The notes below the pieces were generated by a model that worked only from the letters and a program-made list of their open reading frames with translations, was not told the DNA's origin and did not search any database. A program made the position numbers and the translations under genes. A DNA stretch of 64,000 nt, from positions 2,177,501 to 2,241,500 of the forward strand of contig NZ_CP127173.1 in the NCBI RefSeq assembly GCF_030264295.1, read 5' to 3'. Positions 16,990 through 25,612 of this stretch are shown one piece after another (position 1 is the first letter of the stretch; each line of letters opens with the position of its first letter). Source of the DNA: Amycolatopsis nalaikhensis. Its GTDB lineage: Bacteria; Actinomycetota; Actinomycetes; Mycobacteriales; Pseudonocardiaceae.

Positions 16990-18122
16990 TGCGGCTGCCT
17001 ACCTACGCCTACTTGGTCGCCGACCTGCGCAGCGGCCGCGTGCTCGACGAACTGCCGCTCACCGGCGTCAAGTACAACAAACCGTTGAACGACTCCGGGA
17101 AGTTCTCCGGTACCTGGGATCTGACCCGGCATCCTTCGAGCACGCGCCGCGACCCGTACGAGCTGACCATGCCGGCCCGCCGCGCGCTCTACGTGATGCG
17201 CGACGACCGGCCCATGTGGGGCGGACTGATCTGGACCCGCAAGTACGACAGCGGCTCGCACAAGGTCGAGGTGGCCGGCGCGGACTGGTGGAGCTATTTC
17301 GATCACCGCAAGGTGCTCCCGATCCTGCCGGCCGCGCCGCTCCCGCTGGACCACGTCGCCGGCTTGAAGATGGCAGCGAACGACGTCGAGCAAAACGACA
17401 TCGCCCGCGCGCTGGTGCAGCTCGCGCAGACGCACGCCGGCGGCGATATCGGCATCGAGTTCGACGACTCGCAATCGTTCATCTACCGCGACCGCACTTA
17501 CACCGGACACGAGTTGACCTCGGTCGGCGAAGCTCTGCGGCAACTCGCCGCAGTGATCAACGGCCCCGACATCATGTTCGGCGTCGCACCCGGAACCGGC
17601 GGCCGCATCCGCCGACTCATGCGCGTAGGCACGCCCCGGCTCGGCCAGGCCGGGACCGCGCACGTGTGGGAGACCGGCGGCAACATCGTCAACTACACGT
17701 GGCCCTCGGACGCAACTCGCATGGCAACCCGCACCTTCGCCAGCGGCGACGGCATGGCCGAGGGAACCCCGATCGCCGTCGCCGAGGACGTCGACAAGTA
17801 CACGCAGCATTGGCCGTTGCTCGAGTCCGAACAGGGCTACACCAGCGTTTCCGACGCCGACACGCTGCAAGGCCACGCCGACGCCGACCAGCTCGTCGCC
17901 CGGCTGCCCGTCGCCCTGCCCACGCTCACCGTCCGCGGGAACACCGCGCCCTACGTGGGGGAGTGGGACACCGGCGACGACGTCCGGGTCGTCATCCGCG
18001 ACGAGTTCATCCGCCGCGGCCTGGACACCCCCATGCGGATTGTCGACGCGCAGTACGCGCCGAGCGAAGCCGCCGAAACAGTCACCATCACCATGAGCCC
18101 GCTCATCGAGGACGCCGCCTAA
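16989..18122 (+). CDS. Minor tail protein (tail-tip/Gp37-like)
   Basis: 377 residues from ATG 16989. The N-terminus (YAYLVADLRSGRVLDELPL, FSGTWDLTRHPSSTR, PMWGGLIWTRKYDS) is typical of the tail-tip protein family also called ReqiPepy6 Gp37-like, related to the T4 gp27 hub fold. A DADQLVARLPVALPTLTVRG segment precedes a C-terminal OB-like region. These proteins form the hub at the tail tip. The ATG shares a base with the preceding stop and the stop shares a base with the next ATG, so the tail-tip genes form one coupled block. Confidence 0.82.
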   Translation: MRLPTYAYLVADLRSGRVLDELPLTGVKYNKPLNDSGKFSGTWDLTRHPSSTRRDPYELTMPARRALYVMRDDRPMWGGLIWTRKYDSGSHKVEVAGADWWSYFDHRKVLPILPAAPLPLDHVAGLKMAANDVEQNDIARALVQLAQTHAGGDIGIEFDDSQSFIYRDRTYTGHELTSVGEALRQLAAVINGPDIMFGVAPGTGGRIRRLMRVGTPRLGQAGTAHVWETGGNIVNYTWPSDATRMATRTFASGDGMAEGTPIAVAEDVDKYTQHWPLLESEQGYTSVSDADTLQGHADADQLVARLPVALPTLTVRGNTAPYVGEWDTGDDVRVVIRDEFIRRGLDTPMRIVDAQYAPSEAAETVTITMSPLIEDAA

Positions 18123-18868
18123 TGCAGGTCAACCAGCCTTCCAACATCATCGACCGCGTCATCGCCCTGGAACGCGAACTAGCCGCCGTCCGTAAAAAGG
18201 TCGGCCTGTCCTCGGCCATCATCACCCGCGGTGGTTTGACCCTCGCCGACGACAGCTACATCAGAATGACCGACTCCGACGGCGTCGGAATCCTCTACAT
18301 TGGCCCGGATTCCGAAGGCAAGCAACGGTTTGTGCTCCGCCGTGAAGGCGGCGCAACCCTCATGTTCACTGCGGGCGCGGCGCAGTGGGGCCGCGACTAC
18401 TGGGCGATGACCGACTCGTCGGGCCGCATCATCGTCTCCGACAGCGCCGAGACCGGCGTCGGCCTCGCGCGCCCCTGGCTGCCCGTCGTGCTCTACCCGC
18501 AGTTCATTCCACACACCTTCTCGAACGACCCCGGCATCGGCGAAGTGGGCTACTGGAGCATTTCCACCCAACAGCTCACCGGTGAAACCACGCTATGGGA
18601 AGGCCGCGCGACGGTCTCGCACGCATGGATGAGCATCGATGGCATCTGGGGTTGGGCGGTGAACCAGCCGAACACCACCTATCGACTCAAGCTCGACGGC
18701 ACCGAAGTCGGTGCGTGGAACGTCAACGCCGGCGCCGTCGTCGCCCGGCAAGGCCGCTACAGCGTCGCCGAGTTCGTCGGCCGCGATTGGGTCCAAGTCG
18801 AGGTGACCGCCTCGGCCACCGGCACCGGCGTCCTGGCCTGTCAAGTGCTCGGCTGCTACTTCCTCTGA
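18122..18868 (+). CDS. Minor tail / fibre protein
   Basis: 248 residues from ATG 18122. It opens with a short coiled coil (NIIDRVIALERELAAVRKKVG), followed by SSAIITRGGLTLADDSYIRM, which is a common trimerising start of actinophage tail fibres, and then a beta-rich C-terminal domain (TTYRLKLDGTEVGAWNVNAG, VQVEVTASATGTGV) resembling carbohydrate-binding jelly-roll modules. It is probably a receptor-contacting fibre. No catalytic motif is seen. Confidence 0.72.
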   Translation: MQVNQPSNIIDRVIALERELAAVRKKVGLSSAIITRGGLTLADDSYIRMTDSDGVGILYIGPDSEGKQRFVLRREGGATLMFTAGAAQWGRDYWAMTDSSGRIIVSDSAETGVGLARPWLPVVLYPQFIPHTFSNDPGIGEVGYWSISTQQLTGETTLWEGRATVSHAWMSIDGIWGWAVNQPNTTYRLKLDGTEVGAWNVNAGAVVARQGRYSVAEFVGRDWVQVEVTASATGTGVLACQVLGCYFL

Positions 18869-18939
18869 CCCGTCCCACTCCGTCGGCCGCGACCCGCGGC
18901 CATGTCTTCATACCCTGACACAGCAAGGAAACCGCCCCC

Positions 18940-19326
18940 GTGAATCTCGCCGACCTGACGGCGCTCGACATCGCCGGGACGGCGGGTGTCGCTGTGGCCG
19001 CTTATCTGATCATCCGTCGCATTTGGACTGCGGCCCGCAACGCCGGCCGCGGTCTGCGGCGGCTCGTGCACTTCGCCGACGACTGGTTCGGCGAGCCCGA
19101 ACGCGACGGCGTCCCTGCACGCCCCGGCGTCATGGAACGCATATCCGCCATCGAAACCGACGGCGCTGCCACTCGCGATGACGTCCGCGACCTGGTCGAG
19201 CGCGTCGACCGCGTCGAGCACGAACTACGCCCCAACTCCGGCGCGAGCCTGCGCGACGCAATCGACCGCGTCGAGAACGCCGTCGCCGACACCCCGAACA
19301 CCAAGCCAGCAAACGAAAAGAGGTGA
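18940..19326 (+). CDS. Membrane protein of DUF2746 type, lysis module
   Basis: 128 residues from GTG 18940 preceded by AAGGAA. An N-terminal membrane segment (AGTAGVAVAAYLIIRRIW) is followed by a cytoplasmic helical region with heptad-like charge (DVRDLVERVDRVEHEL, LRDAIDRVENAVAD). Proteins of this pattern are common next to actinophage endolysin genes and may act as a second holin-like or lysis-timing protein. It ends 4 bases before the endolysin start. Confidence 0.7.
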   Translation: MNLADLTALDIAGTAGVAVAAYLIIRRIWTAARNAGRGLRRLVHFADDWFGEPERDGVPARPGVMERISAIETDGAATRDDVRDLVERVDRVEHELRPNSGASLRDAIDRVENAVADTPNTKPANEKR

Positions 19327-19330
19327 TCCG

Positions 19331-20344
19331 ATGCTCTGGGGCATCGACATCAGCCGCCACCAGGGCGGCTCTTTCGACCTCGCGCGCGCCGCCCGTGAGG
19401 GCATCGCCTACGCGATTTTCAAGGCCACTGAGGGCAACACGTGGCGCGACCCGCAGTTCGACCGCAATCTCGCCGCCGGCCGTGACGCCGGCCTGATCGT
19501 GGCCGCCTACCACTTCGTACGTAGCGATTCCTCGGCCGCGGCGCAGCTCGCCAACATCGCCCGCGTGGTCCCGAAAGACGTCCCGCTGATTCTCGACGTC
19601 GAATCCATCAAGCAGAACGGCAAGGTAGTCAGCGCGCCGTCTCTGGCGCTGGTGCGTGAGCTGTACGGCAAGGTGCTCGCCGCCGGCTACCGCTCGCCCC
19701 TGATCTACCTTCCCCGCTGGTACTGGCAGACCTGGGGCGCGCCCGCGCTCGACGGGCTGCCTCCGCTGTGGAGTTCCCGTTACCTGGACTACAACGGCGG
19801 CACCCCGGCCCAGATTTACCAGCGCATCCCGGGCCGTTTCTGGCTCGGCTACGGCGGATTGTCCGCGCCGCTGCTCCAGTTCACCAGCTCGGCCACCGTC
19901 GCCGGACACGCACCAGTCGACGCGAACGCCTTCGACGGCACTCGCGAACAGTTCGCCGCCTTGCTCGGTTCCCCGTCCCATTCAGAGAAAGAGGTCGATA
20001 TGCCTGCCATCCCTGTGTCCCTGCCCCACTCGGCCGACTGGAACTACGTTGCGCTCCCGTTCGAGAGCAACGCCAACTCGACCGTGGTCGGCGACGCCTG
20101 GTTCACGCTCTTTGCCGCATGGGGTGAAGTCGAGTACGAAGTCGTCACCATCGGCAGCGGGCTCAAGCTCGTGGGTCTGACCGGCACCGCGCCGACGGGC
20201 GGCCGGCTCGCCGACCGGCAGCGCAACTACTGGCAGGTGCCCAGCGGCATCGAGGGCATTGCGCTTCGGTACCGCTCGCGCGATGCCGCCGGCAACGTCA
20301 CCAACGGTCGCCTTGGCTACTCGTTCCCGCAGAAGGCGAAGTGA
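19331..20344 (+). CDS. Endolysin, GH25 muramidase with C-terminal wall-binding domain
   Basis: 337 residues from ATG 19331 (AGAGGTGA upstream). Residues 1-210 form a glycoside hydrolase family 25 domain that cuts the MurNAc-GlcNAc bond of peptidoglycan: GIDISRHQG with Asp6, KATEG with Glu34, and ILDVES with Asp89/Glu91 as the expected acidic active-site residues. The rest (from about residue 225) is a small beta domain (YRSRDAAGNVTNGRLGYSF), presumably binding cell wall. There is no signal peptide, so it depends on the holin. An in-frame ATG at 20000 with its own ribosome site could yield the binding domain alone. Confidence 0.92.
   Translation: MLWGIDISRHQGGSFDLARAAREGIAYAIFKATEGNTWRDPQFDRNLAAGRDAGLIVAAYHFVRSDSSAAAQLANIARVVPKDVPLILDVESIKQNGKVVSAPSLALVRELYGKVLAAGYRSPLIYLPRWYWQTWGAPALDGLPPLWSSRYLDYNGGTPAQIYQRIPGRFWLGYGGLSAPLLQFTSSATVAGHAPVDANAFDGTREQFAALLGSPSHSEKEVDMPAIPVSLPHSADWNYVALPFESNANSTVVGDAWFTLFAAWGEVEYEVVTIGSGLKLVGLTGTAPTGGRLADRQRNYWQVPSGIEGIALRYRSRDAAGNVTNGRLGYSFPQKAK
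19991..20344 (+). promoter_or_regulatory. Possible internal translation start inside the endolysin gene
   Basis: In frame with the endolysin, ATG at 20000 is preceded by AGAAAGAGG at about 19986-19994, spaced 5 to 6 bases, as good as the ribosome sites of true starts in this prophage. Translation from here would give a 114-residue protein equal to the C-terminal wall-binding domain. Internal starts producing separate binding subunits are known for some phage endolysins (for example Lys170 of an enterococcal phage). Here it is a prediction from position and site strength only. Confidence 0.45.
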
Positions 20345-20655
20345 CCATGACCGAACCCACCCCGCAGCACCAGCTCGGCGAGCGGCTCGCCACGTGGCTG
20401 CGCTCGGACCGCGTCACGTCGTGGGTGCGCACCGTCGTTCCCGGGCTCTGGTCTGCCGGCGTCGCGTACCTGGTCGCGCTCGGTCTGCCCGCGTGGCTGC
20501 TCGAGCCGGCGAACGGGCTCGGCCAGACGGCCGCCGTGCCGATCGTGCTCGGCGCCGTCTACGCCGGTTTGCGCTGGCTCGAGCCGCGAGTGCCGAACTG
20601 GCTCGCGCGGTTCCTGCTCGGCTCGACCCGTCCACCCACCTACCCGCAGGAGTAA
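20341..20655 (+). CDS. Holin-like membrane protein
   Basis: 104 residues from GTG 20341 (overlapping the endolysin TGA as GTGA; ATG 20347 is an alternative). Two membrane segments are visible: VVPGLWSAGVAYLVALGLPAW and TAAVPIVLGAVYAGLRWL, with charged ends, the layout of class II holins. It would form pores that release the endolysin to the wall. Its position directly after the endolysin supports this; sequence alone does not name the family. Confidence 0.7.
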   Translation: MTMTEPTPQHQLGERLATWLRSDRVTSWVRTVVPGLWSAGVAYLVALGLPAWLLEPANGLGQTAAVPIVLGAVYAGLRWLEPRVPNWLARFLLGSTRPPTYPQE

Positions 20656-20658
20656 CCC

Positions 20659-21009
20659 GTGCCCACCCTGCACGACGACGTCGTGATCGAGAAGGGCGCC
20701 GAGTGGGGTCGAGCGTGGCCGGTCACCTCGGGTGGCCGGCCGCTCGACCTTTCCGGGTGGACGGTGCGCGCGCAGGTCCGAGAGCGGATCGACGCCGGCG
20801 ACGTGCTGCACGAGTGGTCGACCGCGGCCGGCAACGCCAGCACTGCGGACTCGCGGGTCACACTCACGGTGACCGCGGCTACCTCGCGCGCTTGGTCGTG
20901 GCTCGCCGGCGTCTTCGACGTGCTGCTCATCGATCCCACCGGCCGTGTCGCCCGGATCGTCGAGGGCACGGTGCGCATGTCTCGGGGGGTGACCCGTGAC
21001 AGCCCTTGA
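20659..21009 (+). CDS. Hypothetical beta-rich phage protein
   Basis: 116 residues from GTG 20659 with GGAG upstream. The sequence DVVIEKGAEWGRAWPVTSGG, LDLSGWTVRAQVRERID, TVTAATSRAWSW and GVFDVLLIDPTGRVARIVEG has the alternating pattern of a small Ig-like beta sandwich. In other phages similar small proteins accompany tail fibres (BppU/'DUF' N-domain type). It overlaps the next gene by 14 bases and is part of the last rightward block. Confidence 0.65.
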   Translation: MPTLHDDVVIEKGAEWGRAWPVTSGGRPLDLSGWTVRAQVRERIDAGDVLHEWSTAAGNASTADSRVTLTVTAATSRAWSWLAGVFDVLLIDPTGRVARIVEGTVRMSRGVTRDSP

Positions 21010-21298
21010 GCCCGAAGCCGGCCCACCGGTCGCGCTCGACTGGCTCGCCATCGGCGCCCCCGTCGACACCGCACCGCCCGGCGAGCCGGGCAACGTCCTC
21101 GAGTTCGGCCATCGCCACGAGCAGACCATCGCCGCCGCGGTCTGGAACATCTTCCATCCGCTCTCGTTCATCCCCGCCGGCGTGCACGTCATCGAGTCCA
21201 CCGGCGAGCCGCTGCTCGGCGTGGTCACCTACCCGGCCGCCGGACACGTCCGCATCGAGTTTTCCGCGCCGTGCTCCGGCGTGGCCTACCTGAGCTAG
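20996..21298 (+). CDS. Hypothetical phage protein
   Basis: 100 residues from GTG 20996, overlapping the preceding gene. Readable parts are LDWLAIGAPVDTAPPGEPGN, EQTIAAAVWNIFHPLSFIPAG and HVRIEFSAPCSGVAYLS. The second half looks like a small beta domain. No family is recognised. Being coupled to fibre-type genes, it is probably a structural accessory protein. Confidence 0.62.
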   Translation: MTALEPEAGPPVALDWLAIGAPVDTAPPGEPGNVLEFGHRHEQTIAAAVWNIFHPLSFIPAGVHVIESTGEPLLGVVTYPAAGHVRIEFSAPCSGVAYLS

Positions 21299-21311
21299 GA
21301 GCGTCCCGACC

Positions 21312-22355
21312 ATGGCCGACTTGAAGTTCGGCACCCACACCGACCATGGGCTCAACGAAGCCCGCAACCTGGTCGCGCACAAGGTCGCCAGCCTGCCCGC
21401 CGGCGCCGAGGCGCAGGTCATCTACCACAACGGCCGGTTGAAGATCCGCGACGCCGCCGGCAACTGGATCGACCCGACTGCCCGCGCCAACCACACCGGC
21501 AACCAGCCGGCCTCGACCGTGTCCGACCTACGCGCGACCGTCACCGGCTACCGGCTCGACGAGTTCGCCGCACCGACCGCGCCCGTCAATGCCGGCGCCC
21601 AGCGCATCACCAACGCCGCCCCGGGCTCGGCCGCCGGCGACCTCGCCACGTACGGGCAACTCCAAGACGCCGTAGCCGCCGCGGCCGCCGGCGTCTCGTT
21701 CAAAGCCGCCGTGCGCCTGGCCACCACCGGACCGATCACCCGCACCGGGCTCGCCGCCGTCGACGGCATCACCCCCAACGCCGACGACCGGGTGCTCGTC
21801 AAGGCGCAGGCCGACCCCATCGAGAACGGCATCTACCTCGCCAAGGCGGGCGCGTGGGCGCGCACCACAGACGCCGACAGCCCCGGAGACCTACGCGGTG
21901 GCGCCGTCGTCGCCGTCGAGGAAGGCGCCACCAACGGCGACCGGCTCTACCTGCTCACTACCAACGGCAGCATCTCGCCCGGAGTGACCGGGCAGACGTG
22001 GGCCGTCTACGGCACCGGGTCGGACGGCTTCACCCTCGCCGGCGCCGGCCTGCTCGCCGTCGGCGCGGACACGATTGCCGTCGGCGCCGGCCCCGGCATC
22101 GTCGTCACCGCGGATGCCGTCGCCATCGACACCGCCGTCGTCGCCCGCAAGGTCATCGCCGACGTCACCCCGACCGCGGCCGGTCCCATCACCATCCGGC
22201 ACGGGCTCGGAAATCAGTTCGTCGACGTCTCGGTCTACGACATCAGCACCACCACGCCGGCGCTCGTGCTCACCGGCGTGGACCTCACCGACGCCGACAA
22301 CGTCGCGCTGTCGTTCGGCGGCGCCGGTACCTACCGCGTGGTGGTGGTCGGGTAG
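21312..22355 (+). CDS. Tail fibre protein
   Basis: 347 residues from ATG 21312 behind TAGGAGCG. The N-terminal 60 residues probably attach to the tail (LKFGTHTDHGLNEARNLVAH, AQVIYHNGRLKIRDAAGNW). The middle has low-complexity Ala/Thr segments and NAGAQRITNAAPGSAAGDLATYGQL, a pattern shared by many actinophage and Gram-positive phage fibres. Then come DDRVLVKAQADPIENGIYLAK and a C-terminal VYDISTTTPALVLTGVDL / VALSFGGAGTYRVVVV beta domain, common at fibre ends. It likely binds the host surface. Confidence 0.82.
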   Translation: MADLKFGTHTDHGLNEARNLVAHKVASLPAGAEAQVIYHNGRLKIRDAAGNWIDPTARANHTGNQPASTVSDLRATVTGYRLDEFAAPTAPVNAGAQRITNAAPGSAAGDLATYGQLQDAVAAAAAGVSFKAAVRLATTGPITRTGLAAVDGITPNADDRVLVKAQADPIENGIYLAKAGAWARTTDADSPGDLRGGAVVAVEEGATNGDRLYLLTTNGSISPGVTGQTWAVYGTGSDGFTLAGAGLLAVGADTIAVGAGPGIVVTADAVAIDTAVVARKVIADVTPTAAGPITIRHGLGNQFVDVSVYDISTTTPALVLTGVDLTDADNVALSFGGAGTYRVVVVG

Positions 22356-22972
22356 TGGCCGGCGCACTCGAGTACCGGGGACCGGCCCCGGTCGACGGGG
22401 TCGACGTCGCCACCATGGGGCAGTTTCCTACCGCCGAAGCGCAGGCGACCGACACCACGCTCTACGGCGACCAGGTCTCGACGCTTCGGCGCGCCGATGC
22501 CATCTGGGGCGAGACCCTCTCGCCCGGTTACCTGACCGTGTGGGCGACCATCGCGTCGCGCTCGCTCGCCGCGACATTGGCGAAGTTCTGCGTCTACGCC
22601 GTGCACACCGGGCTCACCGGGTTTGACTTCGGCGTCTACGTCGGCCCGAACGTGTCCAGCCTCGACCGGAAAGTCACTGTGTCCGGGCTGAGCTGGATAG
22701 CCACCGCCGGCATGAAGCCGGTCAACCTCGGCACGGTCGCCGTCAACCGCGGCGACGCCGTCGCGTTCGCCGGACTCACCACCGGCAGCGGCACCGCGCC
22801 GAGACTCGCCTCGACCACGCCGACCACCGGCGCCGGCGCGTCCGCGCTGCTCAACGAAACCCCGTACAGCGTGTACCGGTCCGGGCAGGTCGCGCCGTTG
22901 CCGCTCTCGCTCAACCTGAACGATGCCGTGTGGACCAGGGCAAATCAGAAGTTCTGGGGCTCGCTGCGCTGA
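22355..22972 (+). CDS. Terminal fibre / receptor-binding accessory protein
   Basis: 205 residues from GTG 22355, sharing one base with the fibre stop. The start (GALEYRGPAPVDGVDVATMG) resembles the fibre repeat unit of the preceding protein, suggesting a second fibre component. The rest is a compact beta domain with RRADAIWGETLSPGYLTVWATIAS, CVYAVHTGLTGFDFGVYVG and PLPLSLNLNDAVW, like jelly-roll receptor-binding heads. It is the last rightward structural gene; the next gene is convergent and only 8 bases away. Confidence 0.72.
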   Translation: MAGALEYRGPAPVDGVDVATMGQFPTAEAQATDTTLYGDQVSTLRRADAIWGETLSPGYLTVWATIASRSLAATLAKFCVYAVHTGLTGFDFGVYVGPNVSSLDRKVTVSGLSWIATAGMKPVNLGTVAVNRGDAVAFAGLTTGSGTAPRLASTTPTTGAGASALLNETPYSVYRSGQVAPLPLSLNLNDAVWTRANQKFWGSLR

Positions 22973-22980
22973 GCAGCCGA

Positions 22981-23442
22981 TCAGGCGAGCACAGGCCGCG
23001 GCTGGTCGGCCCAGCCGAGCAAGCCGAACGAATCGCCGTTGCGGTAGGCGCGGATGCCGGCGAGCGGGTACGGGATCACTTCGTCAGGCAGGTTGTCGAG
23101 CGGGAACCACTCGACGGCCGAACACTTGTCGGGCTCGCGGTTGTGCGGCTCCCCGGACCATCGGCGAGCCTCGAAGAACACGCCGAGCCGCGGCACTGGT
23201 CCGGAGTTCGCGACGTGCACCGTGTGCACGTGGCGCAGGTCCGCCGGGTCGACGAGCACGCCGACCTCTTCGGCTGCTTCGCGCGCTGCGGCGGCCGGCA
23301 GCGATTCGCCGGCGTCGAGCTTGCCCGACGGCAAGTGCCACATGCCACCGCCGTAGTCGCCTCGGCGCCGGATGAGTAGCAGCTCGTCACCACGGACGAG
23401 CAAGACGTGCACGTCAATGATGGTGTGTTGGCCGTCGGGCAT
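22981..23442 (-). CDS. NUDIX hydrolase, last gene of the leftward cassette
   Basis: 153 residues from ATG 23442. A complete Nudix box (G-x5-E-x7-REUxEExGU) lies at residues 40-62: GKLDAGES, seven residues, REAAEEVGV. Nudix enzymes cleave nucleoside diphosphates linked to other groups, using the Glu pair for divalent metal. The N-terminal strand (IIDVHVLLVRGDELLLIRRRG) and MWHLPSGK fit MutT-like members. It follows the dTMP-kinase-like gene by 71 bases and may remove or prepare a modified nucleotide made by the cassette; this link is inference. Confidence 0.9.
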   Translation of the reverse strand: MPDGQHTIIDVHVLLVRGDELLLIRRRGDYGGGMWHLPSGKLDAGESLPAAAAREAAEEVGVLVDPADLRHVHTVHVANSGPVPRLGVFFEARRWSGEPHNREPDKCSAVEWFPLDNLPDEVIPYPLAGIRAYRNGDSFGLLGWADQPRPVLA

Positions 23443-23513
23443 CCGGCGAGATCCTCACGAGGTAGCGGTGTCGAACCTGCGAGCCCGCCCGCGCCGGCGG
23501 GCTCGCAGGCAGG

Positions 23514-24155
23514 CTACGCCGTCGCTGCCTCGGCGGCCGGACCCTCTACCAAGTCGGCGATTCGGTCGGTGAGGTACGTCGCGACGTCAACCGGCGAAGC
23601 CTCCCCGGTGTCGACGGCAACGACCGGGTACCGCCACTGCGCGAGCCGCTTAGCAGCGTCTTCGTACAGCGCGCTCTCGCGCTTGCTGCTTTCCTCGCCT
23701 GCGTGGAATCGGTCGTGAGCACCACGAGCGGCGACCCGTGCCGCAGTCACGGCCGGCGGCGCCTGCAAGATGACGGCGAGGTCGGGTCGGTCGGCGGCCG
23801 CGTTGATCGCCTCCACGAATATGAGCGGGACGCCGTCCATGCGTTGCAGCACGTAGGACGAGGCGACGTAGCGGTCGCACACGACGATGTGCCCCTCTTG
23901 CACACGGGGGCGCACCTCGGTCTCGAGGTGGTGATATCGGTCGGCAGCGACCAGGCACGCGAGCGTGTGCCCGCGGTAGGTGTCGGTACCGTGCCGGGCT
24001 GTGTTGCCGAGAACACCGTGCGACGGTTCGGTCGTGGCGTGCACCTTGTACCCGCGCTTGCCGAGGTACTCGCGCACCAGTTGGGTTGTCGTGGTTTTGC
24101 CGACGCCGGCCGGTCCGTCGAGGGTGACGAACGCCCCGCGGTGAGTGGTGGTCAC
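23514..24155 (-). CDS. dTMP-kinase-like P-loop nucleotide kinase
   Basis: 213 residues from GTG 24155, overlapping the radical SAM stop as GTGA. Thymidylate kinase features are a P-loop GPAGVGKT (residues 14-21) after FVTLD, TTEPSHGVLG corresponding to the TREP motif, DRYxASS (CDRYVASSYVLQ) for the nucleotide-binding DR(Y/H) motif, and a LID-like region HDRFHAGEESSKRE. Standard enzymes phosphorylate dTMP to dTDP. A dedicated copy coupled to a radical SAM gene suggests a special deoxynucleotide substrate, but it could equally serve ordinary thymidylate supply. The host copy should exist elsewhere. Confidence 0.88.
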   Translation of the reverse strand: MTTTHRGAFVTLDGPAGVGKTTTTQLVREYLGKRGYKVHATTEPSHGVLGNTARHGTDTYRGHTLACLVAADRYHHLETEVRPRVQEGHIVVCDRYVASSYVLQRMDGVPLIFVEAINAAADRPDLAVILQAPPAVTAARVAARGAHDRFHAGEESSKRESALYEDAAKRLAQWRYPVVAVDTGEASPVDVATYLTDRIADLVEGPAAEAATA

Positions 24156-25612
24156 GCCGCCGCCTTCCGGTCGTACTGCGCACGGGAGAGCGTGACGAGG
24201 TTGCGGCGGATGTAGTCGATGGGCGCCTCGCTCAACTGGATGTTGACGGAGAAATTGAACTCGTCGCGCTCGCGCATCGACTCGTCGATGCCGTCGGAGG
24301 TGAGGTCAACGGCGCTGTAGTTGAGCAGTTGCTCGGGCGCGTACTTCCCGGACTTCATCAACTCGCCCCAGTCGGGCGTACCTGGGTATGGGCGGTACTC
24401 GAACGCCGAGGCGCGGAACCGGCCCGGCTGGTTGTCGGTGAGGTCCCACAGGTCGTGAACCAGCCGCACCGTGTCGTCGATCTCGGTCCGCGTCTCGGTC
24501 GGAAACCCGAGGATGAAATAGCCCTTGACGTTGATTCCGCGCATGGTGAGCCGCTCCACCACCGAGCGCGCCATGTCCGGAGTGATGCGCTTGTCGATCC
24601 GCTCGAGCATCCGCGCGTTGCCGGACTCGACACCGAGCGCGACCTCACGCAGCCCGTTCACAGCGAGGGTGTCGAGCATGTCGTCACTCATGCGGTTCAA
24701 CACGTTGATTCGGCCCGTTGCGTCCCACTTCGCCCAGTCGCCGACGTGGTCCGCGGTGAAGGCGTTCATCATCGTCTTGATGATGCGCGCGGCGCCGAGG
24801 AACAGGTCGTCGACGAACCGGAACGCGTTCACGCCGGTTCCGCGAAGGTCGTACATCTCGTTGAGGATGTTGTGCGGCTCGCGGGTGCGGATGGTGATAT
24901 CCGGGTTCGCCGAGACCGCGGCGCCACAGAACGAGCAGTCGTAGGGACAGCCGCGGGCGCCGACCATGTTCGCCTCAAGGCGTCCGTTGTCCCGGTGCGG
25001 GTCTTGCGTGAGGTAGCCGCGGTCGACGAACGGCAACGCATTGATGTCCGGCACCAGGTGATGCCCGTTCTTCCCGATTCCGCCGGTGACCGGCTCGCGC
25101 ATGATCGGGTCGAGCCACATCACCCCGGGCAGTTCGGTCCGCCGCTTGTGGTCGTCTAGCAAGGCAGCGACTCGCGTCTCACCTTCGCCGATCACCAGGG
25201 CTTCGCACTGGCTCATCCGCTGGTCGAGCAGGATCTCGGTCGGCATGGCTTTCGCCTGGTGCCCGCCGAGCATGAGCATGATGTCGCGGTCGAGCCGCTC
25301 GGCAATCCGGGCGCTGATCTCGTACGTCGGGGCTAGCAGGTTGAACCCGACCCACCGCGGCGCGGCCGCGTTCACCAGGCGGGCAGTCTGCTCGATGCCG
25401 AGCCCGTGCGCCTCGGCGTCGAGCACGCCGACGTTGAACCCCTGTGCGGCCGCGTAAGTGGCGATGTAGGCCATGCCGAGCACCGGCAACGTGAAGTCGT
25501 TCACCCGCGGGCGCTCGTCGTAGTCGCGCAATGGCGCGTTGACGAACAGGATGTCGATCTCGCGGCGGAGGTCGGCGCCGGCGATCAGGTCAGAGGGCAA
25601 CTCCGGTTGCAT
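24152..25612 (-). CDS. Cobalamin-binding-domain radical SAM enzyme
   Basis: 486 residues from ATG 25612 (GGGAG upstream). N-terminal residues 15-150 form a B12-binding-like Rossmann domain (IDILFVNAPLRDY, GMAYIATYAAAQGFNVGVLDAEAHGLG, MLMLGGHQAK). The radical SAM core follows, with the cluster motif CPYDCSFC near residue 220, FRFVDDLF, GLREVALGVESGN (SAM ribose contact) and GYFILGFPTET. The C-terminal 100 residues are specific. Such enzymes do methylations and other difficult C-C chemistry. It is overlapped at both ends (23 bases with the glycosylase, 4 with the kinase), so these three proteins are almost certainly co-translated. The substrate is unknown. Confidence 0.9.
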   Translation of the reverse strand: MQPELPSDLIAGADLRREIDILFVNAPLRDYDERPRVNDFTLPVLGMAYIATYAAAQGFNVGVLDAEAHGLGIEQTARLVNAAAPRWVGFNLLAPTYEISARIAERLDRDIMLMLGGHQAKAMPTEILLDQRMSQCEALVIGEGETRVAALLDDHKRRTELPGVMWLDPIMREPVTGGIGKNGHHLVPDINALPFVDRGYLTQDPHRDNGRLEANMVGARGCPYDCSFCGAAVSANPDITIRTREPHNILNEMYDLRGTGVNAFRFVDDLFLGAARIIKTMMNAFTADHVGDWAKWDATGRINVLNRMSDDMLDTLAVNGLREVALGVESGNARMLERIDKRITPDMARSVVERLTMRGINVKGYFILGFPTETRTEIDDTVRLVHDLWDLTDNQPGRFRASAFEYRPYPGTPDWGELMKSGKYAPEQLLNYSAVDLTSDGIDESMRERDEFNFSVNIQLSEAPIDYIRRNLVTLSRAQYDRKAAA

